DNA from: Pectobacterium sp. A5351
GTDB taxonomy: Bacteria > Pseudomonadota > Gammaproteobacteria > Enterobacterales > Enterobacteriaceae
DNA length: 64,000 nt
Reading direction: 5' to 3'
Assembly (NCBI RefSeq): GCF_028335745.1
Contig: NZ_CP116477.1
Coordinates: forward strand, 3,162,001 to 3,226,000
The position numbers were made by a program, and so were the translations under genes. Below the pieces are notes generated by a model, which saw only the letters and a list, made by a program, of their open reading frames with translations, was not told the origin of the DNA and did no database searches. Shown here piece after piece: positions 19,561 to 29,791 of this stretch (the first letter of the stretch is position 1; every line of letters starts with the position of its first letter).

Positions 19561-19793
19561 TTACACTATCAATCGCTCTCTATTAAAGAGCCAATTATTT
19601 TATTATTAACACGTTATCGGCACGGCAAACCTGTGGTTTAACTCCTTGCCTGACCTCATAAATTCTTTGCCTGATTTAATAATAGTGCAATTTCAGGCTG
19701 CCATTCCTCGTCTATACGACAAGCGTTGTGGGGTAAACACCGAGATAAAGCACGGCCGAACGGTCACTATCAGCATCGCGTTAGAACATAAGC

Positions 19794-19824
19794 AAAAAGC
19801 CCGCGCCATAAGGCACGGGCTTTT
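19794..19824 (-). terminator. Terminator of tig
   Basis: On the minus strand AAAAGCCCGTGCC and GGCGCGGGCTTTTT form a long stem with a short TTAT loop, one mismatch and a closing T-run. It begins 37 bp after the trigger factor stop codon. Confidence 0.88.
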
Positions 19825-19860
19825 GATAGGGAAAGTTCCCTGCTACGCGATAAACGTGGT

Positions 19861-21165
19861 TTATGCTGTAGCGGTTTGATTCATCAGCTCGTTGAAGCTT
19901 ACTGACTTCTCAACAACCTTCGCTTTAGCAAGCACAGTTTCTACCGCTTGCTCTTCCAGCGCGACGTTACGCATATTATTCAGCAGCTCTTTGTTTTTGC
20001 CGTAGAACTCGATAACTTCCTGCGGATCTTCGTAAGCAGAAGCCATCTCTTCGATCAGTGCGTTAACGCGTGCTTCATCAGCTTTCAGTTCATTGCTGCT
20101 GATGACTTCGCCCAGCAACAGACCGATAACAACGCGACGTTTAGCTTGCTCTTCGAACAGCTCACGCGGTAATTCCAGCGCTTGCTTCTCGTTACCGCCA
20201 AAACGCTGCGCAGCCTGACGACGCAGAACATCGATTTCTCCATCGATCAGCGCCGCTGGCACATCGATGTCGTTTGCGTTGATCAGTCCGTCCAGAACCT
20301 GAGTTTTCACACGGTTACGCACCGCGCCTTTCAGCTCACGTTCCATATTTTTACGGACTTCAGCACGCAGACCTTCTTGAGAACCATCAGCCACGCCGAA
20401 ACGCTTGATGAATTCTTCAGTCAGTTCAGGCAGTTCACGCTCTTCTACTTTCTTCAGGACGATAGCGAACTGAGCCGCTTTTCCTTTCAGGTTTTCCGCG
20501 TGGTAATCTTCAGGGAAGTTCACATCGATAGTGAATTCTTCACCCGCTTTGTGCCCAACGACGCCATCTTCAAAACCTGGGATCATGCGATTCTGGCCCA
20601 TTGCCAGAACGAAATCGGAAGCTTTACCGCCTTCGAAGACTTCACCGTCGATAGAGCCAGTGAAATCGATAGTGACACGATCTTCCGCTGCCGCAGCGCG
20701 GTCAGTTTCTTTCCAGGTCGCCTGTTGCTTACGCAGCGTTTCCAGCATGGTATCAACGTCAGCGTCAGTCACTTCAACGACCGGTTTTTCAACTTCGATC
20801 GCATCCAGACCTTTCAGTTCAACTTCCGGGTACACTTCAAACTCAACAGAGTAAGTGAAGTCGCCGCCTACAGCGTATTCGCCAGGGATGTAGTTAGGCG
20901 CGCCAACCGGATTAATTTTTTCTTTGATGATAGCGTCAACAAAGTTGCGCTGCATCAGGTCACCCAGTACGTCCTGACGCACAGAGGCACCATAACGCTG
21001 AGCAACAACATTCATCGGCACTTTGCCTTTACGAAAACCGTCAATACGTACTTTTTTGGCCGCGTTGACCAGTTCGCTCTTCACCGCACTCTCAATGATG
21101 TCAGCAGCAACGGTAATCGTTACGCGACGTCCCAGACCTTGAGTGGTTTCAACTGAAACTTGCAT
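19861..21165 (-). CDS. tig: Trigger factor
   Basis: Trigger factor is the ribosome-bound chaperone that meets nascent chains at the exit tunnel. The 434-residue protein (E. coli 432) has the N-terminal ribosome-binding domain with the signature [17 protein letters not shown] (about residues 43-59), an FKBP-type prolyl isomerase domain (about 150-245, including [21 protein letters not shown]) and the C-terminal chaperone arms. It lies upstream of clpPX in the usual enterobacterial order. A vegetative promoter about 200 bp upstream and a terminator downstream make it a separate unit. Confidence 0.98.
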   Translation of the reverse strand: MQVSVETTQGLGRRVTITVAADIIESAVKSELVNAAKKVRIDGFRKGKVPMNVVAQRYGASVRQDVLGDLMQRNFVDAIIKEKINPVGAPNYIPGEYAVGGDFTYSVEFEVYPEVELKGLDAIEVEKPVVEVTDADVDTMLETLRKQQATWKETDRAAAAEDRVTIDFTGSIDGEVFEGGKASDFVLAMGQNRMIPGFEDGVVGHKAGEEFTIDVNFPEDYHAENLKGKAAQFAIVLKKVEERELPELTEEFIKRFGVADGSQEGLRAEVRKNMERELKGAVRNRVKTQVLDGLINANDIDVPAALIDGEIDVLRRQAAQRFGGNEKQALELPRELFEEQAKRRVVIGLLLGEVISSNELKADEARVNALIEEMASAYEDPQEVIEFYGKNKELLNNMRNVALEEQAVETVLAKAKVVEKSVSFNELMNQTATA

Positions 21166-21364
21166 CTTGTTACCTCAAAAAATCACAGTGATCGGTCAAC
21201 CCCAAAACTATTCTCGCGACGAAAAATCTCACGACAGCAAGGCTGACTCAAAACTGGCACTAAGGTGCACAGCGTTAAACAAACCTCGCAGAACCGGGAA
21301 ATTGCCAACCCCGTTCCCTGTAGTCAGAAGCGTCTCGAATACATTCAGGAAAAATAGACGCGGT

Positions 21365-21393
21365 ATTATAGCGGTATAGAGAGGATGAGTCGA
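21365..21393 (-). promoter_or_regulatory. Probable sigma-70 promoter of tig
   Basis: The minus strand has a perfect -10 TATAAT and a -35 TCGACT (4 of 6 to TTGACA) with a 17-bp spacer. The start of transcription would lie about 190 nt before the trigger factor ATG. The 315-bp gap between tig and bolA (21166-21480) holds this promoter and otherwise nothing I can define. Confidence 0.72.
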
Positions 21394-21480
21394 GAACGGC
21401 GGGTGGACTATTACAGCAACAGATTCACACTTTTAGTCAGTAACCCGCCCCGATATGTCAGGAACGGGCCATATTAATGA

Positions 21481-21795
21481 CTAAGAAAGGATGCCTGCAC
21501 CACCACAAGGTGGTGAAGAAGGGACGGCATTTTGCAAACTAGCCCACTCTTTTGTCGAATACGTATGTAACGCTAACGCATGCACCGACCCCGCCAGTTC
21601 CTCAGCCAGTACGGCATAAACCGCGCGGTGTCGCCCAATTACGCGTTCCCCCGTGAATTTATCGCTGACCAACACAACTTTAAAATGGCTTTCCGCTCCC
21701 GCAGGCACGTTGTGACGATAGCTTTCATCGAACACCTCTAAATGAACGGGTTCAAAACCCACACGCAGCTTTTCTTCTATCGTTTCACGCATCAT
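21481..21795 (-). CDS. bolA: BolA family protein
   Basis: BolA is a 104-residue protein with a KH-like alpha/beta fold. In E. coli it influences cell shape and biofilm at stationary phase and binds monothiol glutaredoxin (GrxD) with an iron-sulfur cluster. The segments [24 protein letters not shown] and [21 protein letters not shown] (about residues 18-72) are diagnostic, and the histidine of GRHRAVY is the conserved cluster ligand candidate. The C-terminal tail is short and variable. It lies upstream of tig as in E. coli and is divergent from yajG. Confidence 0.95.
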   Translation of the reverse strand: MMRETIEEKLRVGFEPVHLEVFDESYRHNVPAGAESHFKVVLVSDKFTGERVIGRHRAVYAVLAEELAGSVHALALHTYSTKEWASLQNAVPSSPPCGGAGILS

Positions 21796-22131
21796 ACGAC
21801 TACCCTTTCGGCTTGGGGAAAATGTGATATCAACGCGACATTACTGCCACTCAACTGCGACTCACCGATGCCCGAATCATTATAACCTTAGCGTTTTTTC
21901 AACCTGTTATGCGTAAAAACGGTCTGACAAAGAAGAAAAGTATTCGCAACGCCTTGATATCTCATCGACGGTTTTGATGTGATAAAAACGGTTTTTTCAG
22001 GCCAATGGCACGAAAAAGATGAATTTCAGAACAATTTACCTGCTATCGGCTCTTTTTCCTGCCTGTGGCGATGATATGATATCAACAATATTTATCGGCT
22101 CACCACACTAATCATTATTGAGAAAATACGA
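21796..22131. other. Intergenic region between bolA and yajG
   Basis: These 336 bp separate two divergent genes and must hold both promoters. Nothing in it encodes a plausible protein. The yajG-proximal part is AT-rich, with TATGAT near 22075 as a possible -10 but no convincing -35. I could not identify a gearbox-type bolA promoter with confidence. Confidence 0.4.
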
Positions 22132-22710
22132 ATGTTAAAAAAATTATTTTTCCCTCTACTGGCCGTAATTCTGCTTGCAGGCTGTGCAGCAAAAAGCAAC
22201 ACGCTGAACATCACGCCTAAAATTAGCCTGCCTTCTCAGGATCCGACCCTGATGGGCGTAACGATTAGCATCAACGGTGCAGACCAGCGCGCCGACCAGG
22301 CGCTGGCAAAAGTGAATCGCGACGGCCAGCTGATTACGCTGACGCCTTCCCGCGATCTGCGCTTCCTGTTGCAAGAAGCGCTGGAGAAACAAATGACCGC
22401 GCGTGGTTATATGATCGGCACGGGCGGCCCGGTCGCTTTACAGATTGTGGTTAACCACCTGTACGCCGATGTTTCTGAAGGAAACCTGCGCTACAACATC
22501 ACGACCAAAGCAGATATCTCCATCATTTCTCAGGCAGCAAATGGCAACAAGCAGGTGAAAAACTACCGCTCAACCTATAACGTTCAGGGCGCGTTCACCG
22601 CCAGCAACGACAAAATCACCGATGCGGTTAACACGGTGCTGGGCGATGTTATCAACGACATGGCGCAAGACACCAGTGTAAGTAGCTTCGTCAAAGAAAA
22701 CGCCCGTTAA
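22132..22710 (+). CDS. yajG: YajG family lipoprotein
   Basis: This 192-residue lipoprotein has a signal peptide ending LLAGC, with Cys18 as the predicted lipidated residue. Ala at +2 predicts outer-membrane retention. The remainder is the YajG (DUF) domain, of unknown function. The length is the same as in E. coli. It is followed 59 bp later by ampG in the same direction, and the E. coli order is the same, so the two are likely one operon. A strong hairpin separates them and may reduce or control ampG expression. Confidence 0.9.
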   Translation: MLKKLFFPLLAVILLAGCAAKSNTLNITPKISLPSQDPTLMGVTISINGADQRADQALAKVNRDGQLITLTPSRDLRFLLQEALEKQMTARGYMIGTGGPVALQIVVNHLYADVSEGNLRYNITTKADISIISQAANGNKQVKNYRSTYNVQGAFTASNDKITDAVNTVLGDVINDMAQDTSVSSFVKENAR

Positions 22711-22724
22711 TTTCTGTATGCCGC

Positions 22725-22759
22725 TTCCCTTGCTCCTGAACGCTCTCGGAGCAAGGGAA
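22725..22759 (+). promoter_or_regulatory. Intercistronic hairpin ahead of ampG
   Basis: A 12-bp perfect stem (TTCCCTTGCTCC / GGAGCAAGGGAA) with an 11-nt loop lies between yajG and ampG. Its 3' arm abuts the ampG ribosome-binding site (AAGGA, 22758-22762), so folding could limit ampG translation. No T-run follows, which argues against a simple terminator. Confidence 0.6.
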
Positions 22760-22769
22760 AGGACTCTTC

Positions 22770-24257
22770 ATGTTTAGTCGCATCATTGCTTTATTCAGCC
22801 AACGTAATTCGCTTTTTATGCTGTTGCTTGGCTTCGCTTCCGGTTTACCACTGGCATTGACATCAGGCACATTGCAAGCCTGGATGACTGTCGAGAATGT
22901 CGATCTGAAAACCATCGGTTTTTTCTCTTTGGTTGGTCAAGCCTACGTATTCAAGTTTCTGTGGTCCCCCCTCATGGATCGCTATACCCCACCGTTTCTT
23001 GGCAGGCGCCGTGGCTGGCTGATACTCAGTCAACTCCTGCTCATTGCTGCCATTATTGGCATGGGATTTATGAATCCGGCACGCGATCTCTGGTGGCTGG
23101 CAGCGCTGGCCGTGATGGTCGCGTTCTGTTCTGCTTCTCAGGATATTGTTTTTGATGCCTATAAAACGGATTTACTCCCCCCGGAAGAACGCGGCACGGG
23201 CGCGGCAACATCGGTCTTAGGCTACCGTCTGGCCATGCTGGTTTCTGGCGGGCTGGCCCTGTGGATGGCGGATCGCTATCTCGGCTGGCAAGCAACGTAT
23301 TGGCTCATCGCAGGGCTCATGCTGATCGGCGTGTTCGCCACCCTGTTAGCACCGGAACCGCTAAATAGCCAACCGGCACCGCGCACCATGGAGCAAGCCA
23401 TTGTTGCCCCCCTAGGCGATTTCTTCGAACGCAACAACGCCTGGCTTATTCTTCTGCTTATCGTTTTATACAAGCTCGGTGACGCCTTTGCGATCAGCCT
23501 GACGACCACCTTCCTGATACGCGGCGTTGGTTTCAATGCGGGTGATGTCGGGCTGGTTAACAAAACGCTTGGACTCTTCGCCACCATCGTAGGGGCGATT
23601 TACGGTGGATTATTGATGCAGCGGCTCTCGTTGTTCAGAGCATTGATGCTGTTTGGCATCCTTCAGGCCGTATCCAACGCGGGATATTGGCTGCTGGCTA
23701 TCACCGCCAAAAGTCTATTCACTATGGCTACCGCAGTTTTCCTGGAAAATCTCTGTGGTGGGATGGGGACAGCGGCATTCGTCGCGCTCTTGATGACGCT
23801 GTGTAATAAATCATTCTCAGCCACACAGTTTGCCCTGCTTTCCGCCCTTGCGGCCGTCGGACGGGTGTACGTTGGGCCTATCGCAGGCTGGTTTGTTGAA
23901 TCCTACGGCTGGGCATGGTTCTATCTGTTCTCGATTTTGGCTGCCTTACCGGGTCTGGCAATCCTGATGATTTGCCGCGAGACGCTAGAATTCACCCAGA
24001 AAACCGATACTTTTCAGTTGCGTACACACTTCCAGAATTATTACAGGAAGGCCTTACATGTACTGGGTTCAGGGGTGATATTGCTGGCGCTGTGGCTCAT
24101 GCTACTCATTAGCAATGCGCTAGAATGGTCTTCATTGCCCCAACTGGCAGAATACCTGCTCGCCGCAGGCTGTACACTCGCCCTGCTGGGTATATTCTTC
24201 GGCAGTTTGTTGGATTATCTGTCGCTTCGGCGTGCATCAAAACCGTCAACACACTGA
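22770..24257 (+). CDS. ampG: Muropeptide permease AmpG
   Basis: AmpG is an inner-membrane major facilitator that imports GlcNAc-anhydro-muropeptides during cell wall recycling, and so feeds the signal that induces AmpC beta-lactamase through AmpR. The 495-residue protein (E. coli 491) begins with a short cytoplasmic segment and the conserved LLGFASGLPLALTSGTLQAWM region of helix 1. The motif LGRRRGWL and the segment SASQDIVFDAYKTDLL are characteristic. About 14 hydrophobic segments are present, two more than a standard 12-helix facilitator, as in E. coli AmpG. It is second in the yajG-ampG unit. Confidence 0.95.
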   Translation: MFSRIIALFSQRNSLFMLLLGFASGLPLALTSGTLQAWMTVENVDLKTIGFFSLVGQAYVFKFLWSPLMDRYTPPFLGRRRGWLILSQLLLIAAIIGMGFMNPARDLWWLAALAVMVAFCSASQDIVFDAYKTDLLPPEERGTGAATSVLGYRLAMLVSGGLALWMADRYLGWQATYWLIAGLMLIGVFATLLAPEPLNSQPAPRTMEQAIVAPLGDFFERNNAWLILLLIVLYKLGDAFAISLTTTFLIRGVGFNAGDVGLVNKTLGLFATIVGAIYGGLLMQRLSLFRALMLFGILQAVSNAGYWLLAITAKSLFTMATAVFLENLCGGMGTAAFVALLMTLCNKSFSATQFALLSALAAVGRVYVGPIAGWFVESYGWAWFYLFSILAALPGLAILMICRETLEFTQKTDTFQLRTHFQNYYRKALHVLGSGVILLALWLMLLISNALEWSSLPQLAEYLLAAGCTLALLGIFFGSLLDYLSLRRASKPSTH

Positions 24258-24265
24258 CGATATTC

Positions 24266-24295
24266 GTTCAGGCAGCGCTCACAGGCTGCCTGAAC
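24266..24295 (+). terminator. Hairpin downstream of ampG
   Basis: An 11-bp perfect stem (GTTCAGGCAGC / GCTGCCTGAAC, loop GCTCACAG) begins 8 bp after the ampG stop. A T-rich stretch follows only about 15 nt later, so termination may be imperfect. The rest of the 424-bp gap to cyoA is AT-rich leader and promoter sequence. Confidence 0.7.
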
Positions 24296-24603
24296 CTATT
24301 ACACTTTTCCTTTATTTAATTATTTTTCCCATAATTATCTTGCTAGCAAGCATTTTATTTCCTCGTAAAATCTCGCAAAACTAATTTCATTCGTTATCAA
24401 AAACGCAGATTGAACAAAAAATTTCACTAAATCGGAAATAGAAAATAAGCGTTAGCGCAAGTTGTAATTTCTTATTATCCATCCATACTCTTATCGGAGT
24501 AGCCACTTAATTTGCTGTTTTTAAAAATTATTTTTATTTTGGCTATTCTTGTGACATTAAGGGCAAAAACCAGCAACAAACGGCTGACATAACCTTAATC
24601 ATG

Positions 24604-24632
24604 TTTACAGTGCAGTAACCTTCCCGTAAAAT
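24604..24632 (+). promoter_or_regulatory. Sigma-70 promoter of cyoABCDE
   Basis: TTTACA and TAAAAT are separated by exactly 17 bp, about 50 bp upstream of the cyoA start. Both hexamers are 5 of 6 to consensus. In E. coli the operon is repressed by ArcA and FNR under low oxygen. The AT-rich sequence at 24300-24600 could hold such sites, but I could not define them. Confidence 0.78.
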
Positions 24633-24681
24633 GCCCGCTCGCGTGAAATGACAATAGAGCCCTTGTTATTGAGGTCGCTAG

Positions 24682-25719
24682 ATGAGACTCAGGAAATACA
24701 ATAAAATTTTTGGGATGCTGTCTTTATTTGCAGCCACAGCTCTGCTGAGCGGTTGCGATATGGCGCTGATGAACCCCAAAGGAGAGATCGGGTTAGAGCA
24801 AAGATCGCTAATACTGACTGCCATCGGGCTGATGTTGATCGTTGTGATTCCCGTCATCGTTATGACGATAGCTTTTGCCTGGAAGTTCCGTGCTTCCAAT
24901 GAAAAGGCAAAATATACCCCGAATTGGTCACACTCCAATAAGATAGAAGCCGTAGTTTGGACTGTACCAATTATCATTATCGTCATTCTTGGCACGATTA
25001 CCTGGAAGACGACCCACTCGCTTGATCCCTACAAGCCATTGGAATCAGACGTCAAACCTATCAATATCGAAGTTGTTTCGCTTGATTGGAAATGGCTGTT
25101 TGTTTACCCGGATCTGGGCATTGCGACGGTTAACGAACTGGCTTTCCCTGCCAACGTACCGGTTGCATTCAAGATTACATCCGACTCCGTGATGAACTCC
25201 TTCTTCATTCCTCGCCTTGGTGGACAGATTTACGCCATGGCCGGAATGCAGACGAAGCTCCACTTGATCGCTAACGAACCGGGCAAGTATGACGGTATCT
25301 CTGGCGGCTATAGTGGTAAAGGCTTCTCTGGTATGAAGTTCACCGCAATTGCCACACCGACTCAACAAGAGTTCGACCAGTGGGTTGCGAACGTTCGTGC
25401 GTCCTCCAAGACACTGAATACCATGGATGAATTCAACACTTTGGCTAAGCCAAGTGAATTCCATCCTGTCGAATATTTCTCCAGTGTCCAGCCGGATTTG
25501 TTCAATAATCTTATTCGCAAATTCATAGGCAACGACATGAACATGCAACATCATGGTGAAGGCATGAAGCATGATGGTGAAAGCATGAAGTCTGACGAAA
25601 GCATGCAACACAGTGAGGGCATGAAGCACGATGAAAACATGCAACACGGTGAGGGTATGCAACACGGCGACGGCATGAACATGGGCGAGCATAGCTCGCA
25701 CAAAGGAGCCGAGGGATAA
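24682..25719 (+). CDS. cyoA: Cytochrome bo3 ubiquinol oxidase subunit II
   Basis: CyoA is the lipoprotein subunit II of the proton-pumping terminal oxidase. A signal peptide ends LLSGC (lipidated Cys25), two membrane helices follow (about 45-65 and 88-110), and then the periplasmic cupredoxin-like domain (about 125-280) without copper A ligands. At 345 residues it is longer than the E. coli protein (315, from memory). The extra length is a Met/His-rich repeat tail (residues 283-345), described separately. It is the first gene of cyoABCDE, with GAGG ahead of the start. Confidence 0.97.
   Translation: MRLRKYNKIFGMLSLFAATALLSGCDMALMNPKGEIGLEQRSLILTAIGLMLIVVIPVIVMTIAFAWKFRASNEKAKYTPNWSHSNKIEAVVWTVPIIIIVILGTITWKTTHSLDPYKPLESDVKPINIEVVSLDWKWLFVYPDLGIATVNELAFPANVPVAFKITSDSVMNSFFIPRLGGQIYAMAGMQTKLHLIANEPGKYDGISGGYSGKGFSGMKFTAIATPTQQEFDQWVANVRASSKTLNTMDEFNTLAKPSEFHPVEYFSSVQPDLFNNLIRKFIGNDMNMQHHGEGMKHDGESMKSDESMQHSEGMKHDENMQHGEGMQHGDGMNMGEHSSHKGAEG
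25543..25692 (+). repeat. Met/His-rich hexapeptide repeats in the CyoA tail
   Basis: Residues 288-337 of CyoA consist of degenerate tandem units of the form Met-(Gln/Lys)-His-x-(Glu/Asp)-x. The first two are seven residues and the rest are six, so the DNA repeats every 18 bp. The 63-residue tail has 10 Met and 9 His. It should lie in the periplasm. Similar Met/His-rich stretches bind copper in other proteins, so a metal-related role is possible but is inference. Confidence 0.85.
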
Positions 25720-25723
25720 TACG

Positions 25724-27715
25724 ATGTTCGGAAAACTTACACTCGATGCGGTTCCGTACCACGAACCCATCATTATGGTCACCGTGGCGGCGATCATCGT
25801 TGGCGGCCTTGCGCTGCTGGCGGCAATAACCTATTTCGGTAAGTGGAAATGGCTGTGGGCCGAGTGGTTCACCTCCGTCGACCACAAGAAAATCGGTATC
25901 ATGTACATCATCGTCGGTCTGGTGATGATGATTCGTGGTTTTGCCGATGCCATCATGATGCGCGGCCAGCAGGTTCTGGCTTCTGCAGGGCAAGAAGGCT
26001 TCCTAAACGCTCACCACTACGATCAGATTTTCACCGCGCACGGTGTGATCATGATCTTCTTCGTGGCGACACCGTTTGTCGTTGGTCTGATGAACCTGGC
26101 GGTTCCTTTGCAGATCGGTGCGCGTGACGTAGCTTTCCCATTCCTGAACTCCCTCAGCTTCTGGCTGTTTGTTGTCGGCGTTATCTTGATCAACCTCTCT
26201 CTTGGGGTCGGTGAGTTCGCGCAGACGGGTTGGGTTGCCTATCCGCCGCTGTCAGGGAAGGAGTACAGTCCCGGCGTCGGGGTCGATTACTGGATATGGA
26301 GTCTACAGATATCCGGTATCGGTACCACGCTGACGGGTGTTAACTTCTTCGCCACCATTCTGAAGATGCGTGCCCCCGGCATGACGCTGATGAAAATGCC
26401 AGTATTTACCTGGACGGCATTGTGTACCAACGTGCTGATCATCGCTGCATTCCCGATATTGACCGTTACCATTGCGCTACTGACGCTTGACCGTTACCTC
26501 GGCACCCATTTCTTTACCAATGATATGGGTGGCAACATGATGATGTACATCAACCTGATTTGGGCATGGGGTCATCCTGAGGTTTACATTCTGGTCCTGC
26601 CGATCTTTGGTGTTTACTCCGAAGTGGTTGCCACCTTCTGTAAAAAACGGCTGTTTGGCTACACCTCACTGGTATGGGCAACCATTGCGATTACGGTTCT
26701 GTCGTTCATCGTTTGGCTGCACCACTTCTTTACCATGGGGTCCGGCGCGAACGTCAACGCCTTCTTTGGTATAGCCACCATGATTATTTCAATCCCGACC
26801 GGGGTTAAAATCTTCAACTGGCTGTTCACCATGTATCAAGGTCGTATTCAGTCCCACTCTACGATGCTGTGGACCACAGGCTTCATCATCACCTTCACCA
26901 TCGGTGGGATGACCGGGGTCCTGCTGGCCGTACCGGGCGCGAACTTTGTCCTGCACAACAGCCTGTTCCTGATTGCTCACTTCCATAACGTGATCATCGG
27001 CGGCGTCGTGTTCGGCTGCTTCGCAGGTATTACCTATTGGTTCCCGAAAGCCTTTGGCTTCACCCTGAACGAAACCTGGGGTAAACGTGCGTTCTGGTTC
27101 TGGATTATCGGCTTCTTCGTTGCCTTCATGCCGCTGTATATCCTCGGCTTCATGGGGATGACGCGTCGTTTGAGCCAACAAATCAACCCTGAGTTCCACG
27201 CCTTACTGGTCGTGGCTTCCATCGGTGCGGTATTGATCGGTATCGGTGTGCTGTGTCAGGTGATCCAGTTCTACGTCAGTATCCGTGACCGTCACCAGAA
27301 CCGTGACCTGACGGGCGATCCGTGGGGTGGACGTACGCTGGAGTGGGCAACCTCTTCTCCTGCGCCATTCTACAACTTCGCTGTCGTGCCGCATGTTGAC
27401 GAGCGTGATGCGTTCTGGGAAGCGAAAGAGAAAGGTGAAGCTTACAAGCGTCCAGCCAGCTATGAAGAAATTCACATGCCGAAGAACACCGGTGCCGGTG
27501 TGATTATCTCCGCATTCAGCCTGGTATTCGGTTTTGCCATGATCTGGCATATCTGGTGGCTGGCCATCGCTGGCTTCGCAGGCATGATTGTGACCTGGAT
27601 TGTGCACAGCTTTAATCAAGACGTGGATTACTACGTGCCGGTTAAAGAAATTGAGCAAATTGAGAATCAGAATTTTGATCAACTCAGTAAGGCAGGCGTG
27701 AAACATGTCAACTGA
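25724..27715 (+). CDS. cyoB: Cytochrome bo3 ubiquinol oxidase subunit I
   Basis: CyoB is the catalytic subunit. It binds low-spin haem b, high-spin haem o and copper B, reduces oxygen to water and pumps protons. The 663-residue protein equals the E. coli length. About 15 membrane helices are visible. The copper B site is seen in [17 protein letters not shown] (His cross-linked to Tyr) and in WLHHFFTMG. The haem ligands lie in [11 protein letters not shown] and [17 protein letters not shown] sequence (here [13 protein letters not shown]). It starts 4 bp after cyoA and overlaps cyoC by 11 bp, consistent with tight coupling. Confidence 0.98.
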   Translation: MFGKLTLDAVPYHEPIIMVTVAAIIVGGLALLAAITYFGKWKWLWAEWFTSVDHKKIGIMYIIVGLVMMIRGFADAIMMRGQQVLASAGQEGFLNAHHYDQIFTAHGVIMIFFVATPFVVGLMNLAVPLQIGARDVAFPFLNSLSFWLFVVGVILINLSLGVGEFAQTGWVAYPPLSGKEYSPGVGVDYWIWSLQISGIGTTLTGVNFFATILKMRAPGMTLMKMPVFTWTALCTNVLIIAAFPILTVTIALLTLDRYLGTHFFTNDMGGNMMMYINLIWAWGHPEVYILVLPIFGVYSEVVATFCKKRLFGYTSLVWATIAITVLSFIVWLHHFFTMGSGANVNAFFGIATMIISIPTGVKIFNWLFTMYQGRIQSHSTMLWTTGFIITFTIGGMTGVLLAVPGANFVLHNSLFLIAHFHNVIIGGVVFGCFAGITYWFPKAFGFTLNETWGKRAFWFWIIGFFVAFMPLYILGFMGMTRRLSQQINPEFHALLVVASIGAVLIGIGVLCQVIQFYVSIRDRHQNRDLTGDPWGGRTLEWATSSPAPFYNFAVVPHVDERDAFWEAKEKGEAYKRPASYEEIHMPKNTGAGVIISAFSLVFGFAMIWHIWWLAIAGFAGMIVTWIVHSFNQDVDYYVPVKEIEQIENQNFDQLSKAGVKHVN

Positions 27716-28319
27716 AACTCTGACTAACCACAATACAGCCCATGCCGAGCATGGGCACCACGACACAGGAGCCAATAAAGTATTCGGCTTCTGGGTCTAC
27801 CTGATGAGCGACCTGATCATTTTCGGATCACTGTTCGCAACCTATGCAGTACTGGTTAACGGTACTGCCGGTGGCCCAAGCGGGAAGGACATCTTTGAAC
27901 TACCCTTCGTGCTGGTGGAAACCTTCGCTTTGCTGTTCAGTAGTATTACCTACGGCATGGCGATGATCGCCATGAATAAGGGCAATAAGTCACAGGTCAT
28001 TTCTTGGCTGGCGGTGACTTTCCTGTTCGGCCTGGTGTTTATCGGGATGGAAATCTATGAATTCCATTATCTGATCTCTGAAGGATATGGCCCGGATCGC
28101 AGTGCGTTTCTGTCTGCCTTCTTCGCACTGGTCGGCACTCACGGGCTCCACGTAACGGGCGGTCTGATTTGGTTAATCATCATGATGGTTCAGGTGTCAC
28201 AACGTGGCCTGACTGCAACCAACAAAACGCGTCTGATGTGTCTTAGCCTGTTCTGGCACTTCCTCGATGTGGTATGGATCTGTGTCTTCACCGTTGTTTA
28301 TCTGCTGGGGGCGATGTAA
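27705..28319 (+). CDS. cyoC: Cytochrome bo3 ubiquinol oxidase subunit III
   Basis: This 204-residue subunit has five membrane helices and belongs to the haem-copper oxidase subunit III family, which stabilises subunit I and its proton pathway. The N-terminus is His-rich ([14 protein letters not shown]). The family segments [24 protein letters not shown] and [14 protein letters not shown] (about residues 138-151) are present. Its start lies inside the end of cyoB and its stop codon overlaps the cyoD start by one base. Confidence 0.97.
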   Translation: MSTETLTNHNTAHAEHGHHDTGANKVFGFWVYLMSDLIIFGSLFATYAVLVNGTAGGPSGKDIFELPFVLVETFALLFSSITYGMAMIAMNKGNKSQVISWLAVTFLFGLVFIGMEIYEFHYLISEGYGPDRSAFLSAFFALVGTHGLHVTGGLIWLIIMMVQVSQRGLTATNKTRLMCLSLFWHFLDVVWICVFTVVYLLGAM

Positions 28320-28651
28320 TGAGTCATTCAACAACCGATCATTCAGGTGCCAGCCACGGTAGTGTTAAGTCATACGTGATAGGCTTCGTACTGTCAGTTA
28401 TTTTGACCGTCATTCCTTTCAGTATGGTGATGAACGGCACTGCGTCTCATAGCGCCATTCTTTTCACGGTGCTGGGATGTGCAGTCGTTCAAATTCTGGT
28501 GCATCTGGTGTACTTCCTGCACCTGAATATGTCCTCAGAAGAGCGCTGGAACGTGGTGGCTCTTGTGTTTGCCGTCCTGATTATCGCCATTGTCGTCGTG
28601 GGCTCCATCTGGATTATGATGAGCGCACACCACAACATGATGATCCAGTAA
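28319..28651 (+). CDS. cyoD: Cytochrome bo3 ubiquinol oxidase subunit IV
   Basis: This 110-residue subunit has three membrane helices and aids assembly of the copper B centre. I chose the ATG at 28319, which overlaps the cyoC TAA (TAATG) and gives [17 protein letters not shown], similar to E. coli CyoD; a start 45 bp upstream would run into cyoC and adds an unlikely Cys-rich segment. The His/Ser-rich N-terminus precedes the first helix at about residue 20. Confidence 0.95.
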   Translation: MSHSTTDHSGASHGSVKSYVIGFVLSVILTVIPFSMVMNGTASHSAILFTVLGCAVVQILVHLVYFLHLNMSSEERWNVVALVFAVLIIAIVVVGSIWIMMSAHHNMMIQ

Positions 28652-28665
28652 CCGAGCCGTAAAAG

Positions 28666-29556
28666 ATGATTAAGCAATACCTGCAAGTTACTAAACCAGG
28701 AATTATTTTCGGAAATCTGATTTCCGTTATCGGTGGATTTCTCCTTGCGGCCCAGGGCCGCATTGATTATCCCTTGTTTCTCGCCACCCTTATGGGTGTG
28801 TCGTTAGTCGTTGCATCTGGCTGCGTGTTTAACAACGTCATTGACCGCGACATCGACAAGAAAATGGAGAGAACCAAAAATCGGGTTCTGGTAAAAGGAC
28901 TGATTTCGCTGAAGGTAACGCTGGTTTACGCATCGCTGTTAGGTATTGCGGGCTTTGCTCTGCTGTACATCGCGGCTAATCCGCTGGCCATGTGGCTGGC
29001 GGTGATGGGCTTCATCGTGTATGTCGGTGTTTATAGCCTGTATATGAAGCGGCATTCTGTTTATGGCACGCTCATTGGCAGCCTGTCCGGTGCAGCGCCT
29101 CCGGTTATCGGTTACTGCGCCGTCAGCAACCAGTTCGATGCTGGTGCGTTGATTCTGCTACTGATCTTTAGCCTGTGGCAAATGCCGCATTCATACGCGA
29201 TTGCGATTTTCCGCTTTAAGGATTATCAGGCAGCCAACATCCCGGTTCTGCCCGTTGTGAAAGGTATCTCCGTTGCGAAAAACCACATTACGCTATATAT
29301 CTTGGCGTTTGCGATCGCAACATTGATGCTGTCTCTCGGCGGTTACGCAGGCTACAAATATCTGGTTGTTGCCGCCGCCGTTAGCGTGTGGTGGCTGGGT
29401 ATGGCGCTGTCAGGCTATAAAAATGCGATTGATGACCGCGTATGGGCACGAAAACTGTTCGTTTTCTCAATCGTCGCGATTACCTCACTGAGCGTCATGA
29501 TGTCTGTGGACTCCATGGCCCCAGCGCATGAAGTCCTGCTGACCTACCTGCGTTAA
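28666..29556 (+). CDS. cyoE: Haem o synthase (protohaem IX farnesyltransferase)
   Basis: CyoE transfers a farnesyl group to haem b to make haem o for the bo3 oxidase. It is a UbiA-family membrane enzyme with about nine helices. The prenyl-diphosphate/Mg motif is seen as [18 protein letters not shown] (about residues 63-80). A second acidic motif common to the family lies near [15 protein letters not shown]. The 296-residue length equals E. coli. It ends the operon, and its product depends on farnesyl diphosphate, which IspA makes in this window. A strong terminator follows. Confidence 0.97.
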   Translation: MIKQYLQVTKPGIIFGNLISVIGGFLLAAQGRIDYPLFLATLMGVSLVVASGCVFNNVIDRDIDKKMERTKNRVLVKGLISLKVTLVYASLLGIAGFALLYIAANPLAMWLAVMGFIVYVGVYSLYMKRHSVYGTLIGSLSGAAPPVIGYCAVSNQFDAGALILLLIFSLWQMPHSYAIAIFRFKDYQAANIPVLPVVKGISVAKNHITLYILAFAIATLMLSLGGYAGYKYLVVAAAVSVWWLGMALSGYKNAIDDRVWARKLFVFSIVAITSLSVMMSVDSMAPAHEVLLTYLR

Positions 29557-29582
29557 TCACAAGCAGTGCGCTATACATTAAG

Positions 29583-29612
29583 AAAAACAGGTGGTTCTTC
29601 CACCTGTTTTTT
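29583..29612 (+). terminator. Terminator of the cyo operon
   Basis: AAAAACAGGTGG and CCACCTGTTTTT form a 12-bp perfect stem with a TTCTT loop. The distal arm runs into six T residues. It begins 26 bp after cyoE. Confidence 0.95.
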
Positions 29613-29791
29613 ATTGTGAGCTTCCTTATTCGCCATCTCTCGTGCTGTCATAAGCGACGTTGAAAAACGCACTCTGTGTTTTTATTTCCCTCTCCCCCAC
29701 ATAATCCTCCGCCAAATCACGTAACAAACCTATCGTTTACTGTATGGTCGATAACGCACTAAAATAGCGCCAATTGTTTTCCGAGGTACGA

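Noticed and set aside
20182..21156. 324-codon open frame opposite tig
   Set aside because: It mirrors tig over its whole length and is Phe/His/Arg-rich with no family pattern. Its length comes from codon usage in tig.
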